Source: Streptomyces sp. NRRL S-350 (GTDB taxonomy: Bacteria > Actinomycetota > Actinomycetes > Streptomycetales > Streptomycetaceae). Taken from it: DNA of 64,000 bases. The notes under the pieces are model-generated. The model ran no database searches, had not been told where the DNA came from, and worked only from the letters and a program-made list of their open reading frames with translations. The stretch's first letter is position 1. Every line of letters begins with the position of its first letter. The position numbers and the translations under genes were made by a program. This document shows positions 42,459 to 49,346 of the stretch, piece by piece. The stretch spans positions 1 to 64,000 of the forward strand of contig NZ_JOHO01000019.1 in assembly GCF_000719705.1 (NCBI RefSeq), read 5' to 3'.

Positions 42459-44222
42459 ATGCGGATCGGCGACGCGGCGGCAGCGGCGGGCACCACCCCC
42501 AGGGCGCTGCGCTTCTACGAGCAACGCGGCCTGCTCCGCCCGCCCGCCCGCTCCGCCTCCGGCCAGCGCGAGTACGGCCCGGCGGAGGTCGCCCGGGTCC
42601 GGGCGATCCGCCGGCTCCTCGCCGTCGGCCTGACGGTGGAGGACGTGGTCAGCCGCGTCCACCGCCTCGACCTGATCGACCAAGACCCGCCGGGCCGCTG
42701 CTCCGACGACCCCGGCCCCGAGACCTTCGCCCCCGTGGTCCACGCCCGCCTCGCCTCCCTCGACGCCGAGATCGCCCGCCTCACCGAGCTGCGGGACAGC
42801 CTCGCCCGGCACGTCACGCCGAAGGCCCCGCACGGTGGGCAGCCGGAGTCGACCGGCCGCCACCTCGCGGGCCGGTCAGGTCGGCTCGGGGGCGAGCCGG
42901 GTGTCGGCCGGGGCGTCCCGGGCGGCGGGCCAGCTGATCCGGGTGGCGCAGAGGGAGACGACCGCGGCGGAGGCCGCCACCGCGGCCATGCCCCAGACCA
43001 GGCTGGTGGCACCGGCGACGAAGCCGATCACGGCGGGGCCGGCGAGCAGGCCGGTGGTGCCCATCGCGGCGACCAGGGAGAGCGCGTCGGAGCCCTGGCG
43101 GGCGGCGGCGACGTAGACGCACGGGGTCACCGCCGCCACCCCGAGGCCGACGCAGGCGAAGCCGATCAGGGTCGGCACCAGCCCGCCGACCGCCAGGGCG
43201 AGGGCGAGGCCGAGGCCGGCCAGCAGGCTGCCGGTCCGCACGATCCGGCCGTCGCCGAAGCGGGTGCGCCAGCCGTCGGCGAAGACCCGGGCGCACACCA
43301 TCATCACCGAGACGACCGCGATGCCCAGCGGGGCGAGGCCGGCGCCCGCGTCCACGACGTCCTTGAGGTAGAGCGCCGACCAGTCGTTCATGGCGCCCTC
43401 GGTGACGGTGCCGAACACCATCGCCAGGCCCATCCAGAGCGTCGCGACGGTGGGGAGCGCGAAGCCCCGGCGCCCCTTCCTCCCCTGCGCCGTGGCGGAG
43501 TCCGGCGTGGCGGCCTCCTGTGTGACGGCCTCCTGCGTGGCGGCCTCCTGCGGGCCGTCGGCCAGCAGTCCCGCCCGGGCGGTGGCGACCAGGGCGGCGA
43601 GCAGCACGGCGGCCAGCCCGAAGTGCACCGCGAGGGTGCCGGTGAAGACGTTGACGCCGGAGGCCAGCAGGGCCGCGAGCAGCGAGCCGGCGCTGAAGGT
43701 GGCGTGCAGTCGGGACATCGTGGTGCGCTCGAACCGGGCCTCCAGAGCGGCGCCCTGCGCGTTCATGGCGACGTTGAGGCAGCCGACCGCGACGCCGTCG
43801 CAGAACAGCACCAGCAGCGTGACCGGGTAGTTCGGCACCACGGACAGCGCGAGCAGGATCACGCCGAGGGCGAGCGCCGACAGCACCGAGAGCAGGCGGG
43901 AGCCGAACCGCCGCATCAGCACCGCCACCAGCGGGAAGGACACCGCCGCGCCGATGCCGCAGGTCATCAGCAGCAGGCCGATCTGGGCCTCGCCCAGATC
44001 GAGCCGGGCCTTGAGCGCGGGCACCCGGGACACCCAGGTCGCGTACTGGAATCCGAGGACGAAGAACAGCGCGCCGATGGCCAGTTGGGACCGGCGGAAG
44101 TCGTCGCGGACGGGGGACATCGGCATCAGCCCACTTCGGCTCTGGTTCGGGGCCCGGGGATCGGGTCGGTGGAGTGCGGCAGCGGCCGGGCCGGGGCGGG
44201 CTCCAGCGGCATCGCCATGTAG
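42459..44222 (+). CDS. MerR-family regulator whose frame runs on antisense to MFS gene
   Basis: The first 125 residues are a normal MerR protein: RIGDAAAAAGTTPRALRFYEQRG helix-turn-helix and wing, EVARVRAIRRLLAVGLTVEDV, then a dimerisation helix LDAEIARLTELRDSLARHV. Typical members stop here. In this sequence the frame stays open for another 460 codons, entirely antisense to the convergent MFS gene, giving Gly/Gln-rich residues without family resemblance. I read the functional part as about 42459-42840, with a lost stop codon. It probably controls the oxidoreductase promoter upstream of 41423. Cys ligands for metals are not evident. Confidence 0.7.
   Translation: MRIGDAAAAAGTTPRALRFYEQRGLLRPPARSASGQREYGPAEVARVRAIRRLLAVGLTVEDVVSRVHRLDLIDQDPPGRCSDDPGPETFAPVVHARLASLDAEIARLTELRDSLARHVTPKAPHGGQPESTGRHLAGRSGRLGGEPGVGRGVPGGGPADPGGAEGDDRGGGRHRGHAPDQAGGTGDEADHGGAGEQAGGAHRGDQGERVGALAGGGDVDARGHRRHPEADAGEADQGRHQPADRQGEGEAEAGQQAAGPHDPAVAEAGAPAVGEDPGAHHHHRDDRDAQRGEAGARVHDVLEVERRPVVHGALGDGAEHHRQAHPERRDGGEREAPAPLPPLRRGGVRRGGLLCDGLLRGGLLRAVGQQSRPGGGDQGGEQHGGQPEVHREGAGEDVDAGGQQGREQRAGAEGGVQSGHRGALEPGLQSGALRVHGDVEAADRDAVAEQHQQRDRVVRHHGQREQDHAEGERRQHREQAGAEPPHQHRHQREGHRRADAAGHQQQADLGLAQIEPGLERGHPGHPGRVLESEDEEQRADGQLGPAEVVADGGHRHQPTSALVRGPGIGSVECGSGRAGAGSSGIAM
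42876..44126 (-). CDS. MFS transporter
   Basis: A 416-residue permease of the major facilitator superfamily with twelve helices. Motif-A-like LMRRFGSRLLSVLSAL is in the first half. A long central loop (about 200-230) contains a pentapeptide repeat (QEAAT, QEAVT, QEAAT). The ATG overlaps the GNAT stop as TGATG, so it is the last gene of operon B and probably exports the product. A sugar-type permease role (family near FucP/YbjJ) is an alternative. The convergent MerR frame reads across the whole gene. Confidence 0.87.
   Translation of the reverse strand: MPMSPVRDDFRRSQLAIGALFFVLGFQYATWVSRVPALKARLDLGEAQIGLLLMTCGIGAAVSFPLVAVLMRRFGSRLLSVLSALALGVILLALSVVPNYPVTLLVLFCDGVAVGCLNVAMNAQGAALEARFERTTMSRLHATFSAGSLLAALLASGVNVFTGTLAVHFGLAAVLLAALVATARAGLLADGPQEAATQEAVTQEAATPDSATAQGRKGRRGFALPTVATLWMGLAMVFGTVTEGAMNDWSALYLKDVVDAGAGLAPLGIAVVSVMMVCARVFADGWRTRFGDGRIVRTGSLLAGLGLALALAVGGLVPTLIGFACVGLGVAAVTPCVYVAAARQGSDALSLVAAMGTTGLLAGPAVIGFVAGATSLVWGMAAVAASAAVVSLCATRISWPAARDAPADTRLAPEPT
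43506..43550 (-). repeat. 15-base repeat in MFS loop
   Basis: Three 15-base units (CGTGGCGGCCTCCTG type) encode QEAAT-type pentapeptides in the central cytoplasmic loop of the transporter. Confidence 0.85.
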
Positions 44223-44722
44223 ACCGCCCGGGAGCCGTAGCTCGCCGGCAGCTCGATCTCGGGCCGGGCCCGGTAGCCCAGCGGGGCCCACAGCACGTGC
44301 GAGCCGCGGACGGCGACCAGGGAGACGGTGCGGTGGCCCGCCGCCCGGGCGGTGTCCTCCAGGTGCCGCAGCAGCCGGTGGGACAGTCCCCGGCCGCGCA
44401 GGTCCTCGGAGATCACCAGGTCGTGGGCGTGCAGGTTGGTCGGCCGCGCACCGCCCCCGCCCCTCTTTTCGCCGTCCCCCTCCTCGTCCTCGCTGCGGCT
44501 GAGGTCCGGGCAGCGGCCCAGCGGGTACGGCAGGGCGAGCAGGTAGCCGCCGAGGCCGCCCGCGTGGTCCAGCACGAAGCAGGTGTCCGGCGAGGCGCGG
44601 TGCCGGGACTGCAACGCCTCACGGCCCTCGGACAGGCCGCTGGCGGCGTAGGCGCGCTCCTCCAGTGCGACCACGCCGTCCCAATCGTCCTCCCGGAGCA
44701 GCCGGATCCGGATGTCGGTCAT
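44126..44722 (-). CDS. GNAT-family N-acetyltransferase
   Basis: A 198-residue acetyltransferase: IRLLREDDWDGVVALEERAY start, the acetyl-CoA loop DLRGRGLSHRLLRHLE near residue 110 and the late GSHVLWAPLGYRAR. A charged, Gly-rich insert (SEDEEGDGEKRGGGG) lies near 75-90. The ATG overlaps the decarboxylase stop as ATGA. In operon B it may N-acetylate the amine product, either as tailoring or self-protection. Confidence 0.87.
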   Translation of the reverse strand: MTDIRIRLLREDDWDGVVALEERAYAASGLSEGREALQSRHRASPDTCFVLDHAGGLGGYLLALPYPLGRCPDLSRSEDEEGDGEKRGGGGARPTNLHAHDLVISEDLRGRGLSHRLLRHLEDTARAAGHRTVSLVAVRGSHVLWAPLGYRARPEIELPASYGSRAVYMAMPLEPAPARPLPHSTDPIPGPRTRAEVG

Positions 44723-46320
44723 GCGGTGCCTCCCTCGGGGCGGCTGTCGGTGTGGGGGCCGGTGCCTGGTCCGGTGCGGGTGCCCGTTTCGGTGCCGGCC
44801 TCCTGGGCGGTGGCGGCGTCGGTGCCGGTGCCGGTGTCGGTGTCGGTGTCGGTGCCGGTGCCGGTGTCGGTGCCGGTTCTCCGGCCGTCGCCGGTCCCGC
44901 CGATGCAGGTGTACGGCAGCGGCGCGAAGCCGTTGAACCCTCGGGTGGCGTAGGCGGTGGCGTACGCGCCGCAGGAGTGGATCCAGACCGGGTCGCCGGA
45001 GCCGATCGCGTGCGGGACGCGCACCAGGCCGCCCTCCTGGGCGTACGCGTCGTCGCTGTCACAGGTCGGCCCGGCCACCACGGCGTTGACGAACCGGCCG
45101 CCGGGGTCGGTGGGGAACTCCAGCTGGTACTGCAACTGGTCCATCTCGTAGAGGCCGTTGAACTTGCCGCAGCTGAGGTAGAGCCAGTCCTCCCGGCCGC
45201 CGTCGAGCCGGTGGCGGGAGGTGAGCCGGGCGACGTGCGCCCGGATGGCGCCGTGGTCGGCGACCAGGTGGCGGCCGGGCTCCAGCAGGAACTCGAGCGG
45301 CCCCGCGTTGGCGGCGCGCAGCCGGTCCATGCCCTCGCGGATCACCGCGAACATCTTGTCCAGCGGCGGGTCGAGCGGCCGGCCGCGCCGGTCGAGGACG
45401 CCGAGGGCGGGCAGGCCGCCGCCGAGGTTGATCCGGTCCGGTGTGATGCCGCGCCGGTCGAGCGCTTCGAGGACGGCGGCCAGCGAGTCGATCGCTTCGG
45501 CCCAGGCCTCGGCGGTCATCTGCTGGGAGCCGACGTGCACCGACAGTCCGGACGGCACCAGCCCGGCGGTGCGAGCCTCGCCGAGCACCCGCACGGCGTC
45601 CTCGGGCGAGCAGCCGAACTTGTGACTCAGGCCCCACAGGGCGCCCTCGCCGGTGGTCGCGAGCCGGCAGAACACCCGTGAGCCGGGCGCGTGTTCGGCG
45701 ATCGCGGTGACGTCCTCCAGGCTGTCGGTGGCGAAGTCGCGCACGCCCAGCCGGTAGGCCTCGGCGATGTTGCGGTCGGACTTGACGGTGTTGCCGTAGT
45801 GGATCAGTTCGGGGGAGACGCCGGTGCGCAGCGCCTGGACGATCTCCTGCGGGCCGGCGGCGTCGAAGCCGGACCCGAGCGCGGCGAGGTGGCCGAGCAC
45901 CTCGTCCACCGGGCAGGCCTTCATCGCGAACCGGACGGCCACTCCGGGCAGTTCGGCGCGCAGGGCGGCATACTGGCGGCCGATGCCGTCCAGGTCGTAG
46001 ATGATCCGGTCGTCGGTGGCGGCGGCGAGCGCCGTGCGGAGCGCGGTCCGGTCGTACGGGTCGGGGCCGGGTGCGCCGGTGTGGACCGCCGTATCGGTCG
46101 AGGCGCGGCGGGCGGCCGGCGCGGCCGGCGTCCGGTCCGCCGTCGCCTGGTGGGCCGACGTCGGGCGGGCAGCCTTCTCACGGGCGGCGCCCGGGTGGGT
46201 CGCGCCCGGGTGGGTCGCAGCCTGGTGGGCTGCCTTCTGCTGGGTCGTCTTCTGCTGGGCCGTGTTCTGCTGGGTCGTCTTCTGCTGGACCGTGTTCTGC
46301 TGCGCTGTCTGGCGTATCAC
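44719..46320 (-). CDS. Ornithine decarboxylase-like PLP enzyme (fold type III)
   Basis: A 533-residue enzyme; the core is about residues 95-480. Lys134 in RFAMKACP binds PLP, with HVGSQ, NLGGGLP, EPGRH and Cys420 in GPTCDSDD all matching the eukaryotic-type ornithine/lysine decarboxylase family. It is flanked by low-complexity additions: a Gln/Thr/Lys-rich leader with five pentapeptide repeats and a TGTDTDTG tail. GTG overlaps the upstream stop as GTGA. It likely decarboxylates ornithine, lysine, arginine or a modified amino acid to supply an amine. Confidence 0.88.
   Translation of the reverse strand: MIRQTAQQNTVQQKTTQQNTAQQKTTQQKAAHQAATHPGATHPGAAREKAARPTSAHQATADRTPAAPAARRASTDTAVHTGAPGPDPYDRTALRTALAAATDDRIIYDLDGIGRQYAALRAELPGVAVRFAMKACPVDEVLGHLAALGSGFDAAGPQEIVQALRTGVSPELIHYGNTVKSDRNIAEAYRLGVRDFATDSLEDVTAIAEHAPGSRVFCRLATTGEGALWGLSHKFGCSPEDAVRVLGEARTAGLVPSGLSVHVGSQQMTAEAWAEAIDSLAAVLEALDRRGITPDRINLGGGLPALGVLDRRGRPLDPPLDKMFAVIREGMDRLRAANAGPLEFLLEPGRHLVADHGAIRAHVARLTSRHRLDGGREDWLYLSCGKFNGLYEMDQLQYQLEFPTDPGGRFVNAVVAGPTCDSDDAYAQEGGLVRVPHAIGSGDPVWIHSCGAYATAYATRGFNGFAPLPYTCIGGTGDGRRTGTDTGTGTDTDTDTGTGTDAATAQEAGTETGTRTGPGTGPHTDSRPEGGTA
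44815..44880 (-). repeat. Hexanucleotide coding repeat (TG/TD tail)
   Basis: Eleven GGTGTC/GGTGCC-type hexamers encode alternating Thr-Gly and Thr-Asp at the C-terminus of the decarboxylase, after the last conserved residues. Confidence 0.88.
46231..46305 (-). repeat. Five 15-base units in decarboxylase leader
   Basis: Five head-to-tail 15-base units (CGTCTTCTGCTGGGC type) encode QQKTT/QQNTA pentapeptides just after the decarboxylase start. Confidence 0.9.
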
Positions 46321-47654
46321 GTTGGGTTCCCGGTCCTCCGGCTGTTCGGCAGCCGGTCGGCGGGGGTGGCCTTGCTCGCCCGCACGAGCGGGCCCCACGC
46401 GTCGATCAGCAGGGCGAAGTCCTCGATGTCCGTCTGCGCCTCGTCCAGCAGGCGCGCCCGCCTGGGCAGCAGGTGGTCCGCGAACTCGGCGTACTTCCCG
46501 CCCAGCCGCCGGTAGCAGCGGTCGAGTTCGGCCAGGCGGCGCCGGTTCTCCGCGCGGTCCGTCCCGGCGCTGCGGCGGGCGGCGTCGGCGATCGCCCCGG
46601 GCCGTACGTGGTGGTGCTCGTCCAGCAGGGCCCCGCCGGCCTCCTCCATCTCGGTGTAGACCGGGTAGAGGTAGAGCATGGAGAGCAGGAACTTGGCGTA
46701 GCGCAGTTGGTAGGCGGTGAAGCCCGCGCCGGTCCGCCGTTCCGGGGTGTGGAAGTTGACGATGTGGCGGTTGTGCGTGACGCCGGGAAGGGTGGCGTCG
46801 TACACCAGGTGGTGCAGGAAGTAGTCGCTGCCGATGGTCTCGGTGGCGGGCGGCAGCGGCACGCGTTCGTACACCTCGTGGTCGAGGCCGATGTTGCACA
46901 TGTCGATGTGCCAGATGCCGGGCCGGTCGAGGACGGCGCGGTCGGCGGTGAACGGCTCGGTGCCGCCGCCGACGAAGGAGGCGCCGACGAGCTCGCGCCG
47001 GTCCTGCTCGCTCGCTCCGGTGGGGGCCCAGAGCGCGACGACGTCGTGGTAGACCTCCGGGTCGAGTTCGCGGACCTCCCCGAGGTCGACGGAGAGTTCG
47101 CCGACGAAGGAGGCCCCGACCAGGGCGACGGGCTTGTCGGCGTGCACCGGGTCCAGGGTGTACTCGGTGACGGCGGCGGCCGCGTCTGCGGCCTTCAGCC
47201 CGAGCGTGGCCAGTTCGTGTTCGATGGGGTACACGGGTGCGCCGTCGAGCCACTGGTAGCGGCTGTCGGAGTCGCGGCGGTGCACCGAGGCGCAGCCGAG
47301 CGCGGCGGCGAGCAGGAACGCCCGGTTGGTGCAGGCGCCGTAGGAGACGGCGGCCGGCAGCATGAGGTCCAGCAGCTTGTCCGGGCCGGCGGCGCCGGAC
47401 CGGTCGATCACCTCGCGCAGGAAGTCGCGTTGGGCGTCCTCGTCCAGGTGGTGGACGACCACGCCCTCGACGGCGGGCAGGGCGGCGACCGCCCGGGCGT
47501 GCCGGGAGCGCGCCGCGGGGTCGGCGGAGTCGAGCACCAGCAGGTGCACCCGGACGTCGAACCGCCGTGCGGCGTAGGCGGCTTCGGCGCCGATTGCGGT
47601 GATGGTGTCCGCGCACTCGCGGTTGGTGGGCAGGGTCAGGCAGACGTCACGCAT
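46317..47654 (-). CDS. Unknown conserved protein (DUF6271-like), 445 aa
   Basis: A 445-residue soluble protein opening with VCLTLPTNRECADTITAIG and containing VHLLVLDSAD, CASVHRRDSDSRYQW (an Arg-Asp-Ser-Asp stretch like a nucleotide-sugar or metal site) and several conserved His/Asp segments (IGSDYFLHHLVYDA). I associate it with DUF6271 from memory, with limited certainty; the fold might be glycosyltransferase-like. ATG at 47654 follows GGGGGAG and overlaps the upstream gene by 19 bases. Its place in operon B makes it a pathway enzyme candidate. Confidence 0.75.
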   Translation of the reverse strand: MRDVCLTLPTNRECADTITAIGAEAAYAARRFDVRVHLLVLDSADPAARSRHARAVAALPAVEGVVVHHLDEDAQRDFLREVIDRSGAAGPDKLLDLMLPAAVSYGACTNRAFLLAAALGCASVHRRDSDSRYQWLDGAPVYPIEHELATLGLKAADAAAAVTEYTLDPVHADKPVALVGASFVGELSVDLGEVRELDPEVYHDVVALWAPTGASEQDRRELVGASFVGGGTEPFTADRAVLDRPGIWHIDMCNIGLDHEVYERVPLPPATETIGSDYFLHHLVYDATLPGVTHNRHIVNFHTPERRTGAGFTAYQLRYAKFLLSMLYLYPVYTEMEEAGGALLDEHHHVRPGAIADAARRSAGTDRAENRRRLAELDRCYRRLGGKYAEFADHLLPRRARLLDEAQTDIEDFALLIDAWGPLVRASKATPADRLPNSRRTGNPT

Positions 47655-48808
47655 TCCCGCTCCCCCGTCACGTCCTGCTGCTCCGCGTCCTGGTGCTCTG
47701 CGTGTTGGTGCTCTGCGTGTTGGTGCTCCGTGTCCTGGCGCCCGGCCGCCGGGTGTCCGGCCTCCGGGTGTCCGGCGCTGCGGTCGCTCCAGGACCGCAG
47801 GCCGAGCAGCCTCTCCCCCAGTTCGGTGAGTTGGGCGGGCCCGTAGCGCAGCGACTCGTGCCGGGTGGCGTCGCCGACCAGGGTGCGGTTCCAGTCCGGG
47901 GTGGCGAGCGTGCGCCAGGACTCGACCCGGGAGCGGCGCAGCTGCTCGGCCTCCTCCAGCGCGGGCATCATCGACAGGTACTGCACCGCGCGCACGCCGC
48001 GCTCGGAGGTGTTGCGCTCGACGCCGTGGGCGAGCAGGCCGTTCCAGATCAGCAGGTCGCCGGCCTTCAACCGGGGCCGCACGACGGGGAACTCGTCCCG
48101 GTCGACGGCGGGGCGGATCGGGTCGCGGTCGGCCGGCTGGGCGGCCTGCCACTCGTTGAAGCGGCGGAACAGCTCGGGGTTGCACTGGAATCCGCCGTGG
48201 TCGGGGGCGGTGTCGTTGAGCGCGATGATGCCCTGGACGCGCTGCGGCAGCATGCCCTGAGTGGTGTCGACGTCCCAGTGCAGCTCGATGTCGAAGCCCC
48301 GGTCGGTGGATTCGATCAGCGCGCGGTCGCGGTTGCGGACGTTCGGCGGGTTGAGGTTGAGCCGGTCGAGGGTGACCCAGAGCTCCTCGCAGTCCCAGAC
48401 GTCGACGAAGGCGTCGTAGACGCGCTGCGCCTGGCGGCTGTCCCAGAGGAGTTGGTGGTGGTAGGCCTCGACGAAGCCGTAGATGTGCAGGTGCCGGTCG
48501 AGTTCGTCGCGGTAGTCGCGCTCGCGGTACCACTCCTCGGGGCGGTCGGGCGAGAGCCCCTGGAAGTCCCAGGCGAAGTCGAGCAGGCGCTGCGCGGCCG
48601 GGGCGGGGATCGCCTGCGGTACGACGACGTAGCCGTAGGTCTGCCAGAAGGCGTAGTCCTCCTCCGAGAGCACGCGCAGGGGGTGCTTCTTGCGGATCTC
48701 GCGCAGCGCGGTCCGGGCCAGGTAGCTCTCGGTGTCCGCGCTGAAGTAGGGGCGCGACGAGGCGGCGCGGTACAGATACTCCTCGGCCTGTCCGTCAGGG
48801 CTCGGCAT
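47636..48808 (-). CDS. Phytanoyl-CoA dioxygenase-family hydroxylase (second)
   Basis: A 390-residue Fe(II)/2-oxoglutarate enzyme with HxD in ELHWDVDTTQG near 175-177, distal His in LLAHGVERNTSERG near 260 and the following Arg. The C-terminal 45 residues are low-complexity, with repeated EHQHA pentapeptides. It shares little with the first PhyH protein beyond the motifs. It is the first gene of operon B; ATG follows GGAGTGA. Probable substrate is an amino acid or the amine formed by the decarboxylase. Confidence 0.86.
   Translation of the reverse strand: MPSPDGQAEEYLYRAASSRPYFSADTESYLARTALREIRKKHPLRVLSEEDYAFWQTYGYVVVPQAIPAPAAQRLLDFAWDFQGLSPDRPEEWYRERDYRDELDRHLHIYGFVEAYHHQLLWDSRQAQRVYDAFVDVWDCEELWVTLDRLNLNPPNVRNRDRALIESTDRGFDIELHWDVDTTQGMLPQRVQGIIALNDTAPDHGGFQCNPELFRRFNEWQAAQPADRDPIRPAVDRDEFPVVRPRLKAGDLLIWNGLLAHGVERNTSERGVRAVQYLSMMPALEEAEQLRRSRVESWRTLATPDWNRTLVGDATRHESLRYGPAQLTELGERLLGLRSWSDRSAGHPEAGHPAAGRQDTEHQHAEHQHAEHQDAEQQDVTGERECVTSA
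47671..47745 (-). repeat. Five 15-base units in PhyH tail
   Basis: Five head-to-tail 15-base units (CGTGTTGGTGCTCTG type) encode EHQHA/EHQDA pentapeptides at the C-terminus of the hydroxylase. Confidence 0.9.
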
Positions 48809-48889
48809 GGGCAGTCACTCCACGGTTCGTAGTCGTCGCGGCGCTCGGTTCGGCGGTCGGTGCGGGCGCGGCATGCCACTCGACCGGCC

Positions 48890-48936
48890 TGCGGACCGGG
48901 TCGGGAATTCATCCCGAGAACCGCCGGCGGTCCGCA
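48890..48936. promoter_or_regulatory. Nested hairpin in operon B leader
   Basis: TGCGGACCG (48890-48898) pairs with CGGTCCGCA (48928-48936), and inside it TCGGGA (48901-48906) pairs with TCCCGA (48912-48917). It is about 80 bases before the first operon B start codon. Could be a transcript leader structure or a terminator-like attenuator. Confidence 0.5.
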
Positions 48937-49054
48937 CACGCTCGTTCTCGGCTCGGCTCCGACCGCGCCTCGGCGCTTTGCCGGAGGGCCAACTCGCCGG
49001 GGCAACAAGGCCTCTCACCACGTCTCAGGCTGCGCCGAACCGCGCCCACCACAC

Positions 49055-49070
49055 ATTGGACTAGACCAAG
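49055..49070. promoter_or_regulatory. DasR-like (dre) site
   Basis: ATTGGACTAGACCAAG contains TGGACTAGACCA, one mismatch from the palindromic core TGGTCTAGACCA of DasR-binding sites. DasR is the streptomycete GntR-family repressor for GlcNAc metabolism that also controls antibiotic clusters. The site is about 250 bases upstream of operon B and 280 before the FUSC gene. Confidence 0.5.
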
Positions 49071-49098
49071 TAATGGTGTCAACCCTTTCCCGCAGGCG

Positions 49099-49117
49099 GC
49101 CGATTGGGAAAATCGGC
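49099..49117. promoter_or_regulatory. 7-base dyad with 5-base spacer
   Basis: GCCGATT, GGGAA, AATCGGC is a perfect inverted repeat in the lower-GC part of the region, about 30 bases from the DasR-like site. Operator candidate. Confidence 0.45.
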
Positions 49118-49270
49118 GCAGTTCACGACGGCTTCCCCGGTTCGCTTTATGTTTCGCGGACGGACATAAGCCGGGGCCCGTTTCGGAAATCGACACGACC
49201 GCGAACGCTGAACCGAACCGGCCCCGCGAACCGTTGTCCGCCTGACTCGTCCGCGAATCCCGGTTCACGT

Positions 49271-49300
49271 GGCACCGCCCGGCACCGCCCGGCACCGTCC
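49271..49300. repeat. Three 10-base tandem units
   Basis: Three GGCACCGCCC/GGCACCGTCC units lie about 50 bases upstream of the FUSC start. Non-coding. Confidence 0.7.
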
Positions 49301-49346
49301 GCGTGTTACGCCCGGCCGCCGGAGCCCGCCGCCGTAGTTTGGGACC

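Larger units (their letters stand above)
48809..49346. other. Regulatory region between operon B and FUSC gene
   Basis: A 538-base divergent region, partly lower in GC (about 49040-49200), with no supported gene. It contains a nested hairpin (48890-48936), a DasR-like site (49055-49070), another hairpin/dyad (49099-49117) and three GGCACCGCCC units (49271-49300). The promoters of operon B and the FUSC transporter must lie here. Confidence 0.6.
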
